From Pyrenula massariospora (Eukaryota; Ascomycota; Eurotiomycetes; Pyrenulales; Pyrenulaceae), in assembly GCA_021030905.1 (NCBI GenBank), contig JAGFMI010000017.1:372001-436000 (forward strand): a stretch of 64,000 nt of DNA, written 5' to 3'. Below are positions 10,518 to 21,648 of the stretch, one piece after another (the stretch's first letter is position 1; each line of letters opens with the position of its first letter). The translations under genes and the position numbers were made by a program. The notes under the pieces are model-generated. The model was given only the letters and a program-made list of their open reading frames with translations. It made no database searches and was not told the DNA's origin.

Positions 10518-12005
10518 GGTTAAGGATCAGAACCAAAGTCGAGCTCGAAGTGTTTTCGAGGTGTAATATCGGGAGACTCGGCTTAGTCGCTGGTGAGACG
10601 CATTGAGACCGAGTAGGAAGGCAGCCCGACAAGATAAGTTAAATGGTATAGGAAGGATTGCACCAGCGTCAGCACCGGGCGGGTCGGGGGTGCCGTCCTC
10701 TGGGGCGTAGGTTGGGGGTGTAAGAAGGCTTAAACGTAACAAATGCAGTGAGGCTTACTTCCCCAGTTGGACCAGCCTGTGAAGTAAGATTGAGTGTGAA
10801 CCCTGCGCAGCTTGATCTCGTATTGGAGATAGATGCTAAAACCAGTCACGCATTTCTCGCGTTGAAGACCGTTGGGCGTTGATGCAAGGGTGGCCGGGGG
10901 TTTGCCAACTGCAGGTCAGAGAGTGTTGTCTGTCGATAGCAGCGTGTGGACAACAAGTCGATGATATACAAGGCTCGCACTGTTGGGTCAGCGGGCCAAC
11001 GAGTGTACAGTCCGTTGCTCGAGAGGAAAGTTCGGTGACACAAATATAGGCTTTGAGGGACAGAGCGCTCGAGCAGTGAGCGGTCACGACGCGGTGTGGA
11101 TCGTTTATGTGATCAGGCAGAAGGAAAAGCGATGGGACTGGTCAGCTTGACGCCTATGCGGGAGGGAAGAAAAGGATAGATCTGAGTCGAGTATTTGAAC
11201 AGCATCCACTTTGGCCTCCGGGGGGGGGGACGTGGTGGGTACATCGTGATTCGTGTCTGGCGTCTAGGAGATCTCGAAAAAGCCCGACTCTATTTGGAGA
11301 GCGCCGGCGATTTCCAGCTGGAGTCAAAGGCGATTCTGGACATTTGACGAATGAGGGCTGGTGGATGGGCTGGTTCTGGCCCCCTTTGGGGGGGTGGTTA
11401 GGGGGTGAGGGAAGAAGCATGGGTAGAGAGGTGAGCGAGGGTCAGCGCATGGTTCTAAATGGGGAGGCCAATGGCGAGGGCGAGGCGTCCGCCGGTGGCC
11501 CGCAGCCGCACAAAAATAAGTCTGTGGTGGGGTCCAGACTCGCCACTACTCCAAATCGGTGAGCCGCATCCTGCCCACGCCGATCATCCCGCAGTCGTTA
11601 CTCACCACCTACCCAGTGCCACCGAGGTTGGCCCTCTCTTGCCCTCTCCCTCTCCCTCTCCATGATCTACGCGTCAATCCTCCACCCCCCGACTCAACGC
11701 GGTTATCCCTCCCGGCACTGGTACCTCCGTTCATGCAGCCTGCATATCTGCTTCATCTTCGTCCGACGCCGCTGCACAAAATTGCTTCATCTGCTGCAAG
11801 AACACGCACATTATTATTGCAATCCCCGCGTTGGTAACCACTTTCGCCAAGGCGTTGTCCAGCAACTCGGCCACCTGCCACAACTACGCCCCAACATTAC
11901 GTGTTGGCTTTGCGTGCTGCTCCCCAGTTAGGTGGCACAGGTCTTGCAGTCTCTACAGACCATGACTCGGTAGCGAACGAAGGTCGTGGGCGACTGGTAG
12001 AGGTG
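10518..12005. other. long divergent intergenic region
   Basis: Separates the 9156-10517 minus gene from the polymerase gene. It contains a G-run at 11221-11229, a purine/pyrimidine-biased stretch (11370-11480) and a CT-rich stretch (11630-11670). Frames here are short and mutually overlapping. No gene is supported; it probably holds both promoters. Confidence 0.5.
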
Positions 12006-13878
12006 ATGGACCGCTCACCGAAAAGATATGACGGTCGACTCGTCATCCATTTTGTGAGACTCTTTGAGAGGTTGTGATATTCTTAGCTGATCCCTGGTCA
12101 GGATTACGATTGCTTCTACGCATCCGTTGTCGAGGCGGAAAACCCCACCCTGAAATCTCTCCCTCTAGCTATCCAGCAGAAGCAAATCATTGTGACCTGC
12201 AACTATGAAGCACGGCGGCGAGGCCTGTATAAACTGCAATTGATACGGGAAGCTAAAAGAGTATGCCCGGACGTGGTCATTATCCTCGGAGAGGATTTGA
12301 CTCGCTTTCGCGATGCCTCCAAAACACTCTACAATTTCTTGCGCAGTCGCATTTGGAATGACAAGGCAGAAAGACTTGGCTTTGACGAGGTAAGTCGGCG
12401 AGCAGTCTGCGTGGTTCAGCTGCTCATGCAGGTAGGTTTTCCTTGACTGTTCCGATATGATCTACTACAATCTTGAACTTTTAAATATCAATGATCTCCA
12501 ACATTCCTTCTTCCACCTTGATAAAAGTGATCCTACCATTGGCTTTACCTATGATGCGACAGCTTTCATGGGTCCACTCTTTCCAGAATCTCCCTCTACA
12601 TCAACCTCCTCGTTTGAGAAAAGTGGTCTGACGAGGAGGCTTGTCCTTGGATCTCACTTGGCTTTTTATCTACGACAAGAACTCGAGAAGGAAAAAGGGT
12701 ACACTGCAACGGTAGGTGTTTCGACCAATAAAATTCTGTCGAAACTCGTTGGCAATGTAAATAAGCCAAAGAGCCAGACGACGCTGTTGCCGCCCTACGA
12801 GACTATAAAAGAGGAGGAAAGTAATGTCATATCGTTCATGGATAGCCATGACATCGGCAAGGTTCCTGGAATTGGGTTTAAAATGTCTCAGAAGATTCGT
12901 GAACACGTCCTTGGTCGAAAAGCAGCGTTTCAGGAGGGGCTAGTCTATGGTGGCACAAAAGAAGCAGTCTCTGTTCGTGATGTACGGCTTGCACCAGATA
13001 TGAGCTCCAAACTTTTAGAGGATATTCTTGCTGGTCCTGGCTCGCAAAAGGCTGTTGGAAATCGAGTATGGGCTCTTCTCCATGGCATTGACGACAGTGA
13101 AGTGGGTAAAGCGAAATCTGTACCTTCTCAGATCAGCATTGAAGATAGTTATATTCGCCTTGATACGTTTGAAGAGGTTCGCAAGGAACTGACTGCACTT
13201 TCGAAAAGCCTGATCAAGCGGATGCACGTCGACTTGACCGAAACCGAAGAGGAAGAGGACGTGCCGTCGACGCGAAGATGGCTCGCTCATCCACGCACAT
13301 TACGCCTTTCCACTCGGCCAAGGCCTCCGTTGAACCCGGATGGAACCAGATCTAGGACTTTCAACAGAATCTCGAGGTCTTTGCCAATGCCTCAATTTGT
13401 TTTCAATCTGAATGAAAACATCGAACTATTAGCTGACAGGCTTGTCAACGAAGCGCTAATCCCTGCTTTCCGAAAATTGCATCCTGAGAGATCGGGGTGG
13501 AATCTGAGCCTGGTCAACTTAGCCGTCACGAATATGGCAGAGACTGCTGCAGATACCAAAGATAGCCTAGGTCGAGATATTGGCAAGATGTTTCTGCGTC
13601 AGGATGATGTACTCAAGGAATGGAAAGTCGAGCCTGAGAGTGCCGGAAACCAACCAGATCCCGAAAGAGTTCGTGATCAGGGGGAACATAGGACTCTCGA
13701 CGCTAACGTTGAGTTTGGAGACGGTCCCTCAGCTAACGATGTAGACGATATTCCCGATACTGGGTGGGACAGTGACGACCAAGATTTAGAATCAATGGAA
13801 AAATGTAGGACATGTGGAATTTTATTGCCATTGTTTGCGATGGCCGCTCATGCGAGATACCATCTAATGCCCGACTGA
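12006..13878 (+). CDS. Y-family translesion DNA polymerase, iota type, with UBZ3 zinc finger
   Basis: Three exons: 12006-12053, 12102-12389 and 12436-13878 (introns of 48 and 46 bp; donors GTGAGA and GTAAGT, acceptors CAG and TAG), 592 residues. Catalytic palm motif DYDCFYASV at residues 17-25 is rebuilt across intron 1, and DEVFLD at 111-116 across intron 2, which confirms both joints. CNYEARRRGLYKL and LGEDLTRFRDASK match the iota branch of the family, as does VGVSTNKILSKLVGN in the palm. IGKVPGIGFKMSQK is the thumb helix-hairpin-helix. It should insert nucleotides opposite damaged bases in the nucleus. The last 24 residues carry C569-x2-C572-x11-H584-x3-H588, with GxLLP and a Tyr before the last His, the UBZ3 pattern of Pol eta. 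Human Pol iota uses UBM motifs instead. Confidence 0.9.
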
Positions 13879-14977
13879 ATATCTCAGACTTGTTCAATAC
13901 CTTGCTTCGGATTTGATGAAAGGATTTACATCTCTCTTGTAGAGAGGTATGAGGCTCCTGTGATGTTCGCAGCATATTGCAGTCTTTGACTTTGCTTTCC
14001 ATGGGATGCGCACATCGTATTGGCAATGGCGGCATACCATAAGAAATTTTCCCAGAACGGCAGGCCACAACATTTTATCTCACCTGCTTTTAAATGATGT
14101 CTACCATGCTTCCTTTCGGAGAAGCAATCTATTTCGGCAAATGTTCGGTAAATCACGTGACCTTTCTGCCTCTTCGACGTGGTTGAGGTATCTTCCACAC
14201 TCCTTGCTCCTCAACAATCATCATAATTTCAGAATGCGTCTGTTTAATGCATGGTGGAACACGTCAACACGCTGAGTGGACAAATTACCAATAATGGAAA
14301 GGCTTTGCTAGTCCGAACCTATCATCGGAGAACGACTTTTACTTGTTGGACGATCTGAGATGTAGGATGCAGTAACGTTGATCCATTGCCTCACTCCAAT
14401 ACGGTATACACCATTAGTGTGTACAGAGAAGACGACAATTCAAAAATTTCTTGAAGAGGCATTTCATGAGTCCATGAACACGAATGCTCGAGCTTTGGTA
14501 GCCACCAGCAACTTCACCGTAAGTCGTATATTATCGGACACGGGTCGTGTGATACTGGAAACTACTTCAAAAGGTGTGAGATGTCTTGTCTTTCTTAGCA
14601 TCTCGTGTCTTTGATGTCATATTGGTCGCTCCCTTTGTCTCAATTACCACCAAATTTCACTAGTCGACAAGTGATGCAGCCTTTGCTTTCACTTGTTTCA
14701 CCCATAGACCCATCTACCGCAATGCCGAGATTGCATTGTGAACGCCTCACAGCACATGTCAATTGAGAAGTGTTATCTCCCGGCCGTAGCCATGTAGGTT
14801 CTTAAATTCGACTTCTGATCGATTGCCCAGACAACGAATTATTGTCAAAATATCACCAAGTGCCAGCTACTAAAAACGGACAGAAAGTATTAATAAGAAG
14901 CAATTTTGAGTGCCGACCTACTTCCAATCCTTAGGCTGCTACCTAAAAATCAATATTCATCATAGACAACGGGCATT
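13879..14977. other. intergenic, no gene seen
   Basis: About 1.1 kb with short frames only (for example 14006-14275 and 14378-14614). None of them shows domains, splice partners or composition typical of genes. Confidence 0.5.
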
Positions 14978-15283
14978 ATGGCTTCTTCAAGCAATAAAAC
15001 TATCATTCATCCAACCCCACCCCCGGCTTGTGATCCCGATTGCAACAAGTTCATACTAAGCAACGACACCAAAGAAGGCATCGCCATCGGCGCTGCTGGT
15101 ACCAGCATTCTCTTATTCCTCATCTGCATCGCTATATCGACGAGACTCAAACATGTGAGGAAGCGCTGTCGTACGGAGCGCAGCCGAAATCGAGACAATG
15201 GACGCGCATACCAGCAGATTGGCCCATCTGAGATCCTGATTGAACTGGACAGCTATGCCACCCGAGACGAGACTAGGGCGTGA
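14978..15283 (+). CDS. small single-pass membrane protein, unknown function
   Basis: Intronless frame of 101 residues from ATG 14978. It has a short Ser/Pro-rich N-terminus with a closely spaced pair of cysteines (ACDPDCNKF, about residues 15-23), one clear membrane span (about residues 34-53, IAIGAAGTSILLFLICIAI), and then a strongly basic cytoplasmic side (RLKHVRKRCRTERSRNRD). The positive-inside rule would place the C-terminus in the cytosol. No family was recognised. A short gene of this kind could be a false positive, but the hydrophobic-then-basic order is not what random sequence gives. Confidence 0.5.
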   Translation: MASSSNKTIIHPTPPPACDPDCNKFILSNDTKEGIAIGAAGTSILLFLICIAISTRLKHVRKRCRTERSRNRDNGRAYQQIGPSEILIELDSYATRDETRA

Positions 15284-15605
15284 TGAACGGTGTCGAAGGA
15301 GGAATCTTCAAAGAGGTGGACCGCATAGGTGAACAACAGGGTGAAATGAACCCTCTCGGTTACAAGTGGTGAATTTGCTAACATCATTTTTCACAAGTTC
15401 TTGAGCTACGGGTGCTTCTGCCTGCGAAAATTTTTATAAAGACACTTGGGCACTTCTTCTCTCCTCAGAAATAAGTTCCGTCTACATTTACTCTCACCCC
15501 CCAAACATCGCAGAGCTTGGCCGATAAACTGGACACCAGCTGTCCCACACACCAACCCTCCCTTTCGCAAGGACCCTACGCACCACCAACCCCATCCGAG
15601 TCCCA
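15284..15605. other. upstream region of first coiled-coil gene
   Basis: Probable promoter and leader; pyrimidine-rich just before the start (15490-15600), as is common upstream of fungal start codons. No gene seen. Confidence 0.5.
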
Positions 15606-17705
15606 ATGGCTCCCAAGTCAACACCCGCATCCTCCGAGACCACCGACAAGCGCGTGACCAAGGAACTCTTCGAATTCAAGACCACCATCAACAACACCGC
15701 CAGAGATTTTGAAAAGTTCCAACACCAACTTGGCGCCATCCGAGAGCTTGTCGCCAGTCAGTCCAGTAGTTTCGAAATTGAATGCTCCAAAGCGGTTGAG
15801 AAGAAGCTCGACGACTTGCACCATGATATCAGCGAGAGGTTTGAGCGGGTGGAAAATGCATTGTCGCGGCAACAGCGTGTGCAAGCGCCTTCGACGCCGT
15901 TGGCGGCTTCCCTGGCGAGCCCCGGCGCAATCCCTACTACAACATCAAGGTCAAGTGATAGCACAATAACCCCATTGACGTCAGTCCAAGAGATCCCCGC
16001 CATCGCGTTCCTAAAGGACGTCCTTGTCCCCGAGAGGAAGGACTGGCTCGACGCCTCAGATCAACAAGCAATCAACACCTCCATCAAGAACGGCGATGCC
16101 GTGGCTCGGAAACTTCTCGCTTACATATCTATGCTAGAGAACGACTTGAAGAAGCTCACGACCTCGATCCTACCCTCATGGTATCAGCGGATGAAAGACG
16201 CAGAGACCCAGGCCATGACCACCAACGCCTCCCTTCATAACAGCGCCGAGAACGAGAAGCGTACCAAAGAGCGCGCAGCCGCGAGTGAAGCCCTCGAGGC
16301 CGCCCTCCGTTCGGACATCTCCAGACTCGAGAACCACGAGAAGCAGTCCGCGGCGGAAAAGCTCTCCCTCCAACAGCTCCACCGGGATCTCTCAGAAAAG
16401 AACTCGGCAAGCGAGACGAAGTGGAAGGACAAACTCGGCGACCTCAACCGCCAGGTCCAGCGCCACAAGCACGACAAGACGTGTCTCGACACCGAACTCC
16501 GCGATCTCCGCGCCGCGAATGGGAAGCTCGAGTCCAGCGAGCAAGACCTCACAAAACAGATCAACATCCTAGAGGGCCAGCTGTGCGAGTTCCGCGCGCA
16601 GCAGGCCTCCACAAACTCCACCTCCACCGCGGCGGGCGCCGACGACTCGCTCACCGACCTAAACGAGAGTATGAAAAAGCTAAGATTAGATCTAGAAGAG
16701 CAGAAAAAAGCCAACAAGGCCCTGCAGATCCGGAGTAACCTCCTCACCCCCACCGAACAGGCCAACAAGGACCTGAAGAAGAAACTCGACGACCGGGAGC
16801 GCAAGCTGCGCGCCCTCGATGACAAGGTCGGGCAGCTGAAAGAGGACGCCGCGGCGGCTGAGATTGCGAGGAAGGAGGCGGTTGATGAATTGGACGGCTT
16901 GCGGCAGAGCGAGAAAGAGCGGGAGGCGCTGGTGCGCAGCCAGAAGGCCGTCGACGAGAAGGTGCGGGAGCTGGAGGCGCGGCAGGGCGAGCTGGCGCGC
17001 AAGAACGAGGAGTTGGCGCGAGGGGAGAGGGAGGCACGGGAGAAGGCAGGGCCGCTGCAGCAGCGGGTTACAGCGCTGATGGCGGAGGTTGCGTCGGTCC
17101 GGGTCGGGAGGGATAAGCTGCAGGCGCAGCTGGAGGGGACACTGACATGTCACGATCGGGTGCATGGGGAGAACGAGGGGTTGCGCGAGGCGTATGAGTT
17201 GATGAGGGAGGAGGTGCAGAGCAGTGCGGACAGGTGCACGGCGGCGAGGAATCGGGTGGAGCAGTTGGAGGGGTGGGTTGAGGTGTTGGAGTCTGAGAGG
17301 CGGACGCTGCAGGATAATGTGACGGAGGCGCGGGCGGGGAGGGAGGGAGCTGTTGAGAATTACAAACAGCTGTTGAGCAATATCCATGGGCTGGGAGATG
17401 AGAAGATTCTCCAGCGACTAGGTCTTCAGCCACCGAAACCAGCGGTCCGCCAGGGTTCTGCAGATGCCACGCCCAAGGGGTTCCAGTTCGACCGTCAGTG
17501 GCTGGCTTCCAGTGCGACGAGGAAGCTGTTTGGATGGGGGTATAATGCCACGTCTGGGCTGGGAGCTGTGAACGGTGGGAGCGAGAATGCCTTTGCGTTT
17601 CGGGAACAGGAAAGACCTGAATCTGGATCCGGATCTGGATCCGGGGATGCTAACGGAAAGGTTCCGACCCAGCCGTTTCTGTTTGGTGGGTCTAAGAAAG
17701 AATAG
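15606..17705 (+). CDS. large coiled-coil protein, paralogue 1
   Basis: Single-exon frame of 699 residues from ATG 15606 (CCCAATGGC). After a short N-terminal segment come about 80 residues of helix (FEFKTTINNTARDFEKFQ...), a Ser/Thr/Pro linker (about residues 95-130), a globular-looking part ending in LPSWYQRMKDAE (about 198), then a long heptad-type coiled coil to about residue 600. It carries NKALQIRSNLLTPTEQ at residues 370-385, which is also found, altered, in the genes at 18231 and 33832. The C-terminus is Gly/Ser-rich with a SGSGSG run. No known motor, kinase or membrane segment is visible. A scaffold or structural role is inferred from the coiled coil only. Codons end mainly in C up to about 16840 and in G after that. 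Confidence 0.8.
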   Translation: MAPKSTPASSETTDKRVTKELFEFKTTINNTARDFEKFQHQLGAIRELVASQSSSFEIECSKAVEKKLDDLHHDISERFERVENALSRQQRVQAPSTPLAASLASPGAIPTTTSRSSDSTITPLTSVQEIPAIAFLKDVLVPERKDWLDASDQQAINTSIKNGDAVARKLLAYISMLENDLKKLTTSILPSWYQRMKDAETQAMTTNASLHNSAENEKRTKERAAASEALEAALRSDISRLENHEKQSAAEKLSLQQLHRDLSEKNSASETKWKDKLGDLNRQVQRHKHDKTCLDTELRDLRAANGKLESSEQDLTKQINILEGQLCEFRAQQASTNSTSTAAGADDSLTDLNESMKKLRLDLEEQKKANKALQIRSNLLTPTEQANKDLKKKLDDRERKLRALDDKVGQLKEDAAAAEIARKEAVDELDGLRQSEKEREALVRSQKAVDEKVRELEARQGELARKNEELARGEREAREKAGPLQQRVTALMAEVASVRVGRDKLQAQLEGTLTCHDRVHGENEGLREAYELMREEVQSSADRCTAARNRVEQLEGWVEVLESERRTLQDNVTEARAGREGAVENYKQLLSNIHGLGDEKILQRLGLQPPKPAVRQGSADATPKGFQFDRQWLASSATRKLFGWGYNATSGLGAVNGGSENAFAFREQERPESGSGSGSGDANGKVPTQPFLFGGSKKE

Positions 17706-18230
17706 AGGAGGCAGAAGGGGGGAGAGAGGTATCGGGACCTGCTTGACCTTTGTATTGGGATTTGTTGTTTACTATTCCCTCCGAATAGGGGATTGGACAC
17801 TGGAACGAGAGGTCTGTTCTTGGGAGACACATGCTTTTGCTGTTGCTTCGAAGATGGTCGCTTCTGTAAGTATTGTCAGTGCGTTTGCTTGTTATGATCT
17901 CTGAACTATAGTATGAATGGCATCGGCGGTTCTTTCTACTTACTTTCTTGCACAACATTGTGAGTATTGTACTGTTCAGAGTTCTTGCCTACCTTCTCAG
18001 TCCCGGATCAGAGGTGTGGGCGGCTTTAACTGGTCTTGTGGACACTGTTAGTCCGATTCTATCAATAAATTTCACCTAAACCTCACCTCATGTTTTAATC
18101 ACTTTTCAGTCCCAACCCTCAAGTCATCCTAAACATCAGTATCTCTCCAACCCTTCTCACTCACAACCCCACTTTAACAAGTCGCCTCACAAATCCAATC
18201 ATTTATTTACTCTCCAATCTCGTATTCACG
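17706..18230. other. spacer between two coiled-coil paralogues
   Basis: Holds the 3' flank of the first and the promoter of the second coiled-coil gene. A CT-rich stretch (18110-18230) precedes the second start. No other gene seen. Confidence 0.5.
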
Positions 18231-19874
18231 ATGGGCAAAGCATCGTCAAGAGCCGCCGTCAGCGCCGGCAGCACCGAGCTCGCAAGCAAACAAGCCGACA
18301 AAGACATGCGCGAGCTCAAGGCTGAAGTGACACGCACTAGCCACGCGATGGAAAAAATGACGCACCAAATCGCTGCCCTGCGAGACGGCCAGGAGAATTT
18401 CGCGAGTGCCGCTCACGTTGAGGCTGGCATGGCTGGGCTGGGTGAGAGGTTGGAGAAAGTGGTGCAGGAACATCGCTTCAGAGAGGCTGCGGGATCCATT
18501 TTGACTAGAGGTACGGGTACGGCGACGACGCTGCACGTACGTGAGGAGAGAGCGGGTGATGAGGGCGAGTACAAGGCGGCCTTGGAGCTGTGTCAACAGA
18601 TGAAGGTCCCGGATGATACGATTTCGATGACCCCAGACGAGCTTGTGCATCTTGTGGATAGAGCGAAGCGACAGAATGCACCTGATTTTGGGCCGTTGGG
18701 GGCTCATGTCACGAAGCTACAAGGCGACATGACCACTCTACTAACCAAAGCTTTTCCAGTGCTCGTGGACAAAATTAGGAGTCTAGAAGCAGAGCTGAGG
18801 GAAGCCAAAAAGGAGAAAGAGAAACACGAGCGTATCGCAGCGGCGACGAAGTCGTTCGCCGAGAGCGACAAAATAGAGCTAAAGGAGATGCGTAAGGAGA
18901 AGGAAGGCATGTTAAAGAGCCAAGAAGAAGAGATGCTAAAGCAGAAGGACAAAGAGACGGAATTTGAGAATCAATTGAGTGAACAAGGTCGAAAGATTCA
19001 ATCCCTCGAAAGCGAAAACTTTGACTTGCGGCAAGAGAATTACGAGGCAAACGCTAAATGCGCCAGCATAGAAGATGAAGCGAAAGAATTGAGAGATCGT
19101 GCTCGGACCCTCGAAGCTGAGCTCGAGTTTCTCGGGGAGGCATGCCAAACTGCAGGGCCGAAAGAACAGATCAAGGATCTTCAAGCTCAGTTGGATGAGA
19201 AGCAGAAACGACTCAGATACCTCGAGCCTCGTAGCAATGAGCTCGCCTCGCACGAGAAGAGCAAGAAGGGTCTGAAATTTAAGCTTTCGAGCCAGGACGC
19301 ACAGCTTCAAGATCTTAGAGCCAAGATGAGAAATTTGGAGAGTGACAACGAGGCCTTGCGTGAGAAGACCGAAGATGAAATCAAAAGCCTACACAGCCAT
19401 GTCAAGCGCCTGGAGGGAGAGAAGAACACACTCAAGAACCAGTGTGAATCCTTCGAACATTGTTGTCTTGGTAAGGAGAGACAGCTTTTGGAGTCTATGA
19501 AGGACAGAAGCATGCTCAAGGATAGCAATGTTAGGCTCACGAAGTGCGTGGTCCGTACCTATGTTAATCTACTCCGTCCGCTTGAGCACTTTGAAGCGAA
19601 TGACGGCAGGCGTCTTTCAAGCCCAACTTCGAAGGACATGGAAAAGTTTATCGAATTGGCAAATCTCGACACAGGCTTTATGGACACTGTCATGGCTCTA
19701 ATAAACAGAATTTGGGGTTTGACAATGATGACTCCCGCTGAGAATCAGATTATCATTATAAAAACTGGTCAGGACTCGGAGCCGCTTCCTACCTGGTTAC
19801 ATGATAGAAATCTCACCCGGATCTCATTCCCTGTGGCTCAGAGTCATAAGGTTACATCAATCGGTCAGCGTTGA
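18231..19874 (+). CDS. coiled-coil protein, paralogue 2
   Basis: Single-exon frame of 547 residues from ATG 18231 (CACGATGGGC). It starts MGKASSRAAVSAGSTE, like the MGK start of the gene at 33832. The N-terminal helix (MRELKAEVTRTSHAMEKM) corresponds to those of the two paralogues. A middle segment ends LLTKAFPVLVDKIRSLEAEL (about residues 170-190), matching LTTSILPSWYQRM in paralogue 1 and VNKTIIPVWRSTI in paralogue 3. The long coiled coil contains LRYLEPRSNELASHEK (residues 328-343), the counterpart of NKALQIRSNLLTPTEQ. After about residue 430 the protein turns less helical (PTWLHDRNLTRISFPV). The function is unknown. It lies 525 bp downstream of paralogue 1, in tandem. Confidence 0.8.
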   Translation: MGKASSRAAVSAGSTELASKQADKDMRELKAEVTRTSHAMEKMTHQIAALRDGQENFASAAHVEAGMAGLGERLEKVVQEHRFREAAGSILTRGTGTATTLHVREERAGDEGEYKAALELCQQMKVPDDTISMTPDELVHLVDRAKRQNAPDFGPLGAHVTKLQGDMTTLLTKAFPVLVDKIRSLEAELREAKKEKEKHERIAAATKSFAESDKIELKEMRKEKEGMLKSQEEEMLKQKDKETEFENQLSEQGRKIQSLESENFDLRQENYEANAKCASIEDEAKELRDRARTLEAELEFLGEACQTAGPKEQIKDLQAQLDEKQKRLRYLEPRSNELASHEKSKKGLKFKLSSQDAQLQDLRAKMRNLESDNEALREKTEDEIKSLHSHVKRLEGEKNTLKNQCESFEHCCLGKERQLLESMKDRSMLKDSNVRLTKCVVRTYVNLLRPLEHFEANDGRRLSSPTSKDMEKFIELANLDTGFMDTVMALINRIWGLTMMTPAENQIIIIKTGQDSEPLPTWLHDRNLTRISFPVAQSHKVTSIGQR

Positions 19875-21648
19875 AGACGCTCGAGGTGATTTGAGGTGCA
19901 AGCGTTTGAGGAAGAGACGACGAGATAATACGGTGACGACTGGCCGAGCCACAACTCGGAAATGAGCCTTGAGCCGGTTTCGCGTTCTTTACTTTGCGGT
20001 ATTCTTCTCTCTAGCTTCTCTACAGTCGATAACAAGACGCATCTAAATAAATGCTCGTTCGCTATGTTTGCATTCCCCGATTCTTTTGCTAGAGCTTGAT
20101 CGTATCACCATGTTTACAACAGTAAATATATATCGGCCTTTTATCCTTCTGTGATAACAAAGAGTAGATTTATTATCGTGGAGAACTATTGCCAGCAATG
20201 CGTGAAACTCGTAACTTTACAGGCCCCGTCCATCAGCTTACCGGCTGGGGTGGAAAAAATTGTAAAGATGTTAAAAGGTAAATTGGGTCCTACGCCTTCC
20301 TTTCGGTTTCTGCGATATCTTCCGTGCTACGATTAGTCAAGGTGTGAAGACCTCAGTAATTCTTTCCTATTACAGAACAAACTTATTGCAAAGTAGCTGC
20401 CTTTATAGAGTTCTCCATGAGGATCTTTAAACATAGAAGGGAGTGGAGCGACTTAGCACGTTGATCCGCCTCTAGACCTCATTGAGCCTACTGAGGCCTT
20501 AATGATCCTTCCCTCATCATTGTGATACCTAGGAACCAGTTTTCATCCGATACCGTGGAGTTGACTGGCGACGTATGAGAGTAAGGGTGGAGAACTGTGG
20601 GAATCATGATAGCAGATTTTGGAAGGTGTGAAGGCTAAATAAGGCACTACTCGGACTCCAGACGTTAATCCTGGCTACTTCCTGTGGAGCTTTAGTATTT
20701 GACTACTTCATGCTTCGTAAATTCTTCTCTCAACTTATTCGTAGTAGGTTTGGTGTTTTTTCTATAAGCTTCTCTTTCGTGGCCAGAAAGTGTGCATTTA
20801 TATCGATCTAAGGAAAGTTTCTGATCCTACAGGCTGCAGGTGGGAGGATGTTTGTGGCAACGCTAAGCGGAGCATGATATGTTTTGCAAGTCGCTCTCGT
20901 GATCTGTAAGCAGCGGTAGGGGCGTTTTCGACTCGAAGACCGATAAAGACTGCGGACTCGCTTTGGTACGACTCATCGAGAGACCATGTTCATTTACCAC
21001 AGGGGCAAGTAGAGTTCGCTGTAGTAGGTTAATCCAATGGATACGCAAATGGATTTGACAGTGAGTACTGCGGCGATAGTGAAGTGTTCGTCAAGACAAG
21101 TAGAGATGGAGGTCATAAATGATATTTGCGAGCATGGAATAATAAGACCTTGGCTTCACTTGTGGACGGGCTCCATGTATGACCTACGATAGCCACATGG
21201 ATGGGCTGCGAAATGCCTGTTTCCTTCGACATCGACATTTTACGTCAGATTACTGATCAAAAGCGTACTATAATCAAAATAAAAAAACAAAAATCTTCAC
21301 GCTAATAACTCGGAACAAATAGATTGAATAATCCTTGCACAAGCTAGTTCTCGTTTGAAATTAGCTGGAATACGACGGAAGGGATGACACGGAAAGAAAA
21401 TAGCTCTGTTGCGTCCCTCAACTTAAGCCACCAATGACTCAACGTCGCCACTATGTGAGTATAAAGCACGCCATTTAACGTAGGACGCCAAATCCTACCT
21501 ATATAAGACAATACTAACTAACGGTCTGAAAGCCGGATTTCTTCTGCCTTGTAAGCTGCAAATACGGTAGAACGTCGCTACTGTCGCATTACCGACGTGC
21601 TTTAGCTGTAAGCGCCGCTTCGTGTTCTGTCTTCTCATCTTGAAACCT
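19875..21648. other. intergenic region with a dispersed repeat
   Basis: No gene supported. It contains one copy of a dispersed repeat at 20346-20534 (listed separately). The part from about 21250 to 21560 is rather AT-rich. Confidence 0.5.
20346..20534 (+). repeat. dispersed repeat, copy A (transition-rich)
   Basis: About 189 bp that align along their length with 51705-51900. Anchors are GACCTCAGTAATTCTTT at the left, AGCTGCCT, GGAG.GGAGCGAC, and GAGGCCTT with GTGAT.CC.GGA at the right. Where the copies differ, this copy usually has A or T where the other has G or C (for example TTATTGCAAAGTAGCT against TTATCGCGAAGCAGCT), which is the direction expected if RIP acted on this copy. No coding frame is kept in common. 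The type of element is not known. Confidence 0.75.

Noticed and set aside
16235-17387. Long minus-strand frames opposite the first coiled-coil gene
   Set aside because: They are shadows of a strongly biased coding strand; their translations are runs of Ser, Arg, Leu and Pro with no domain.
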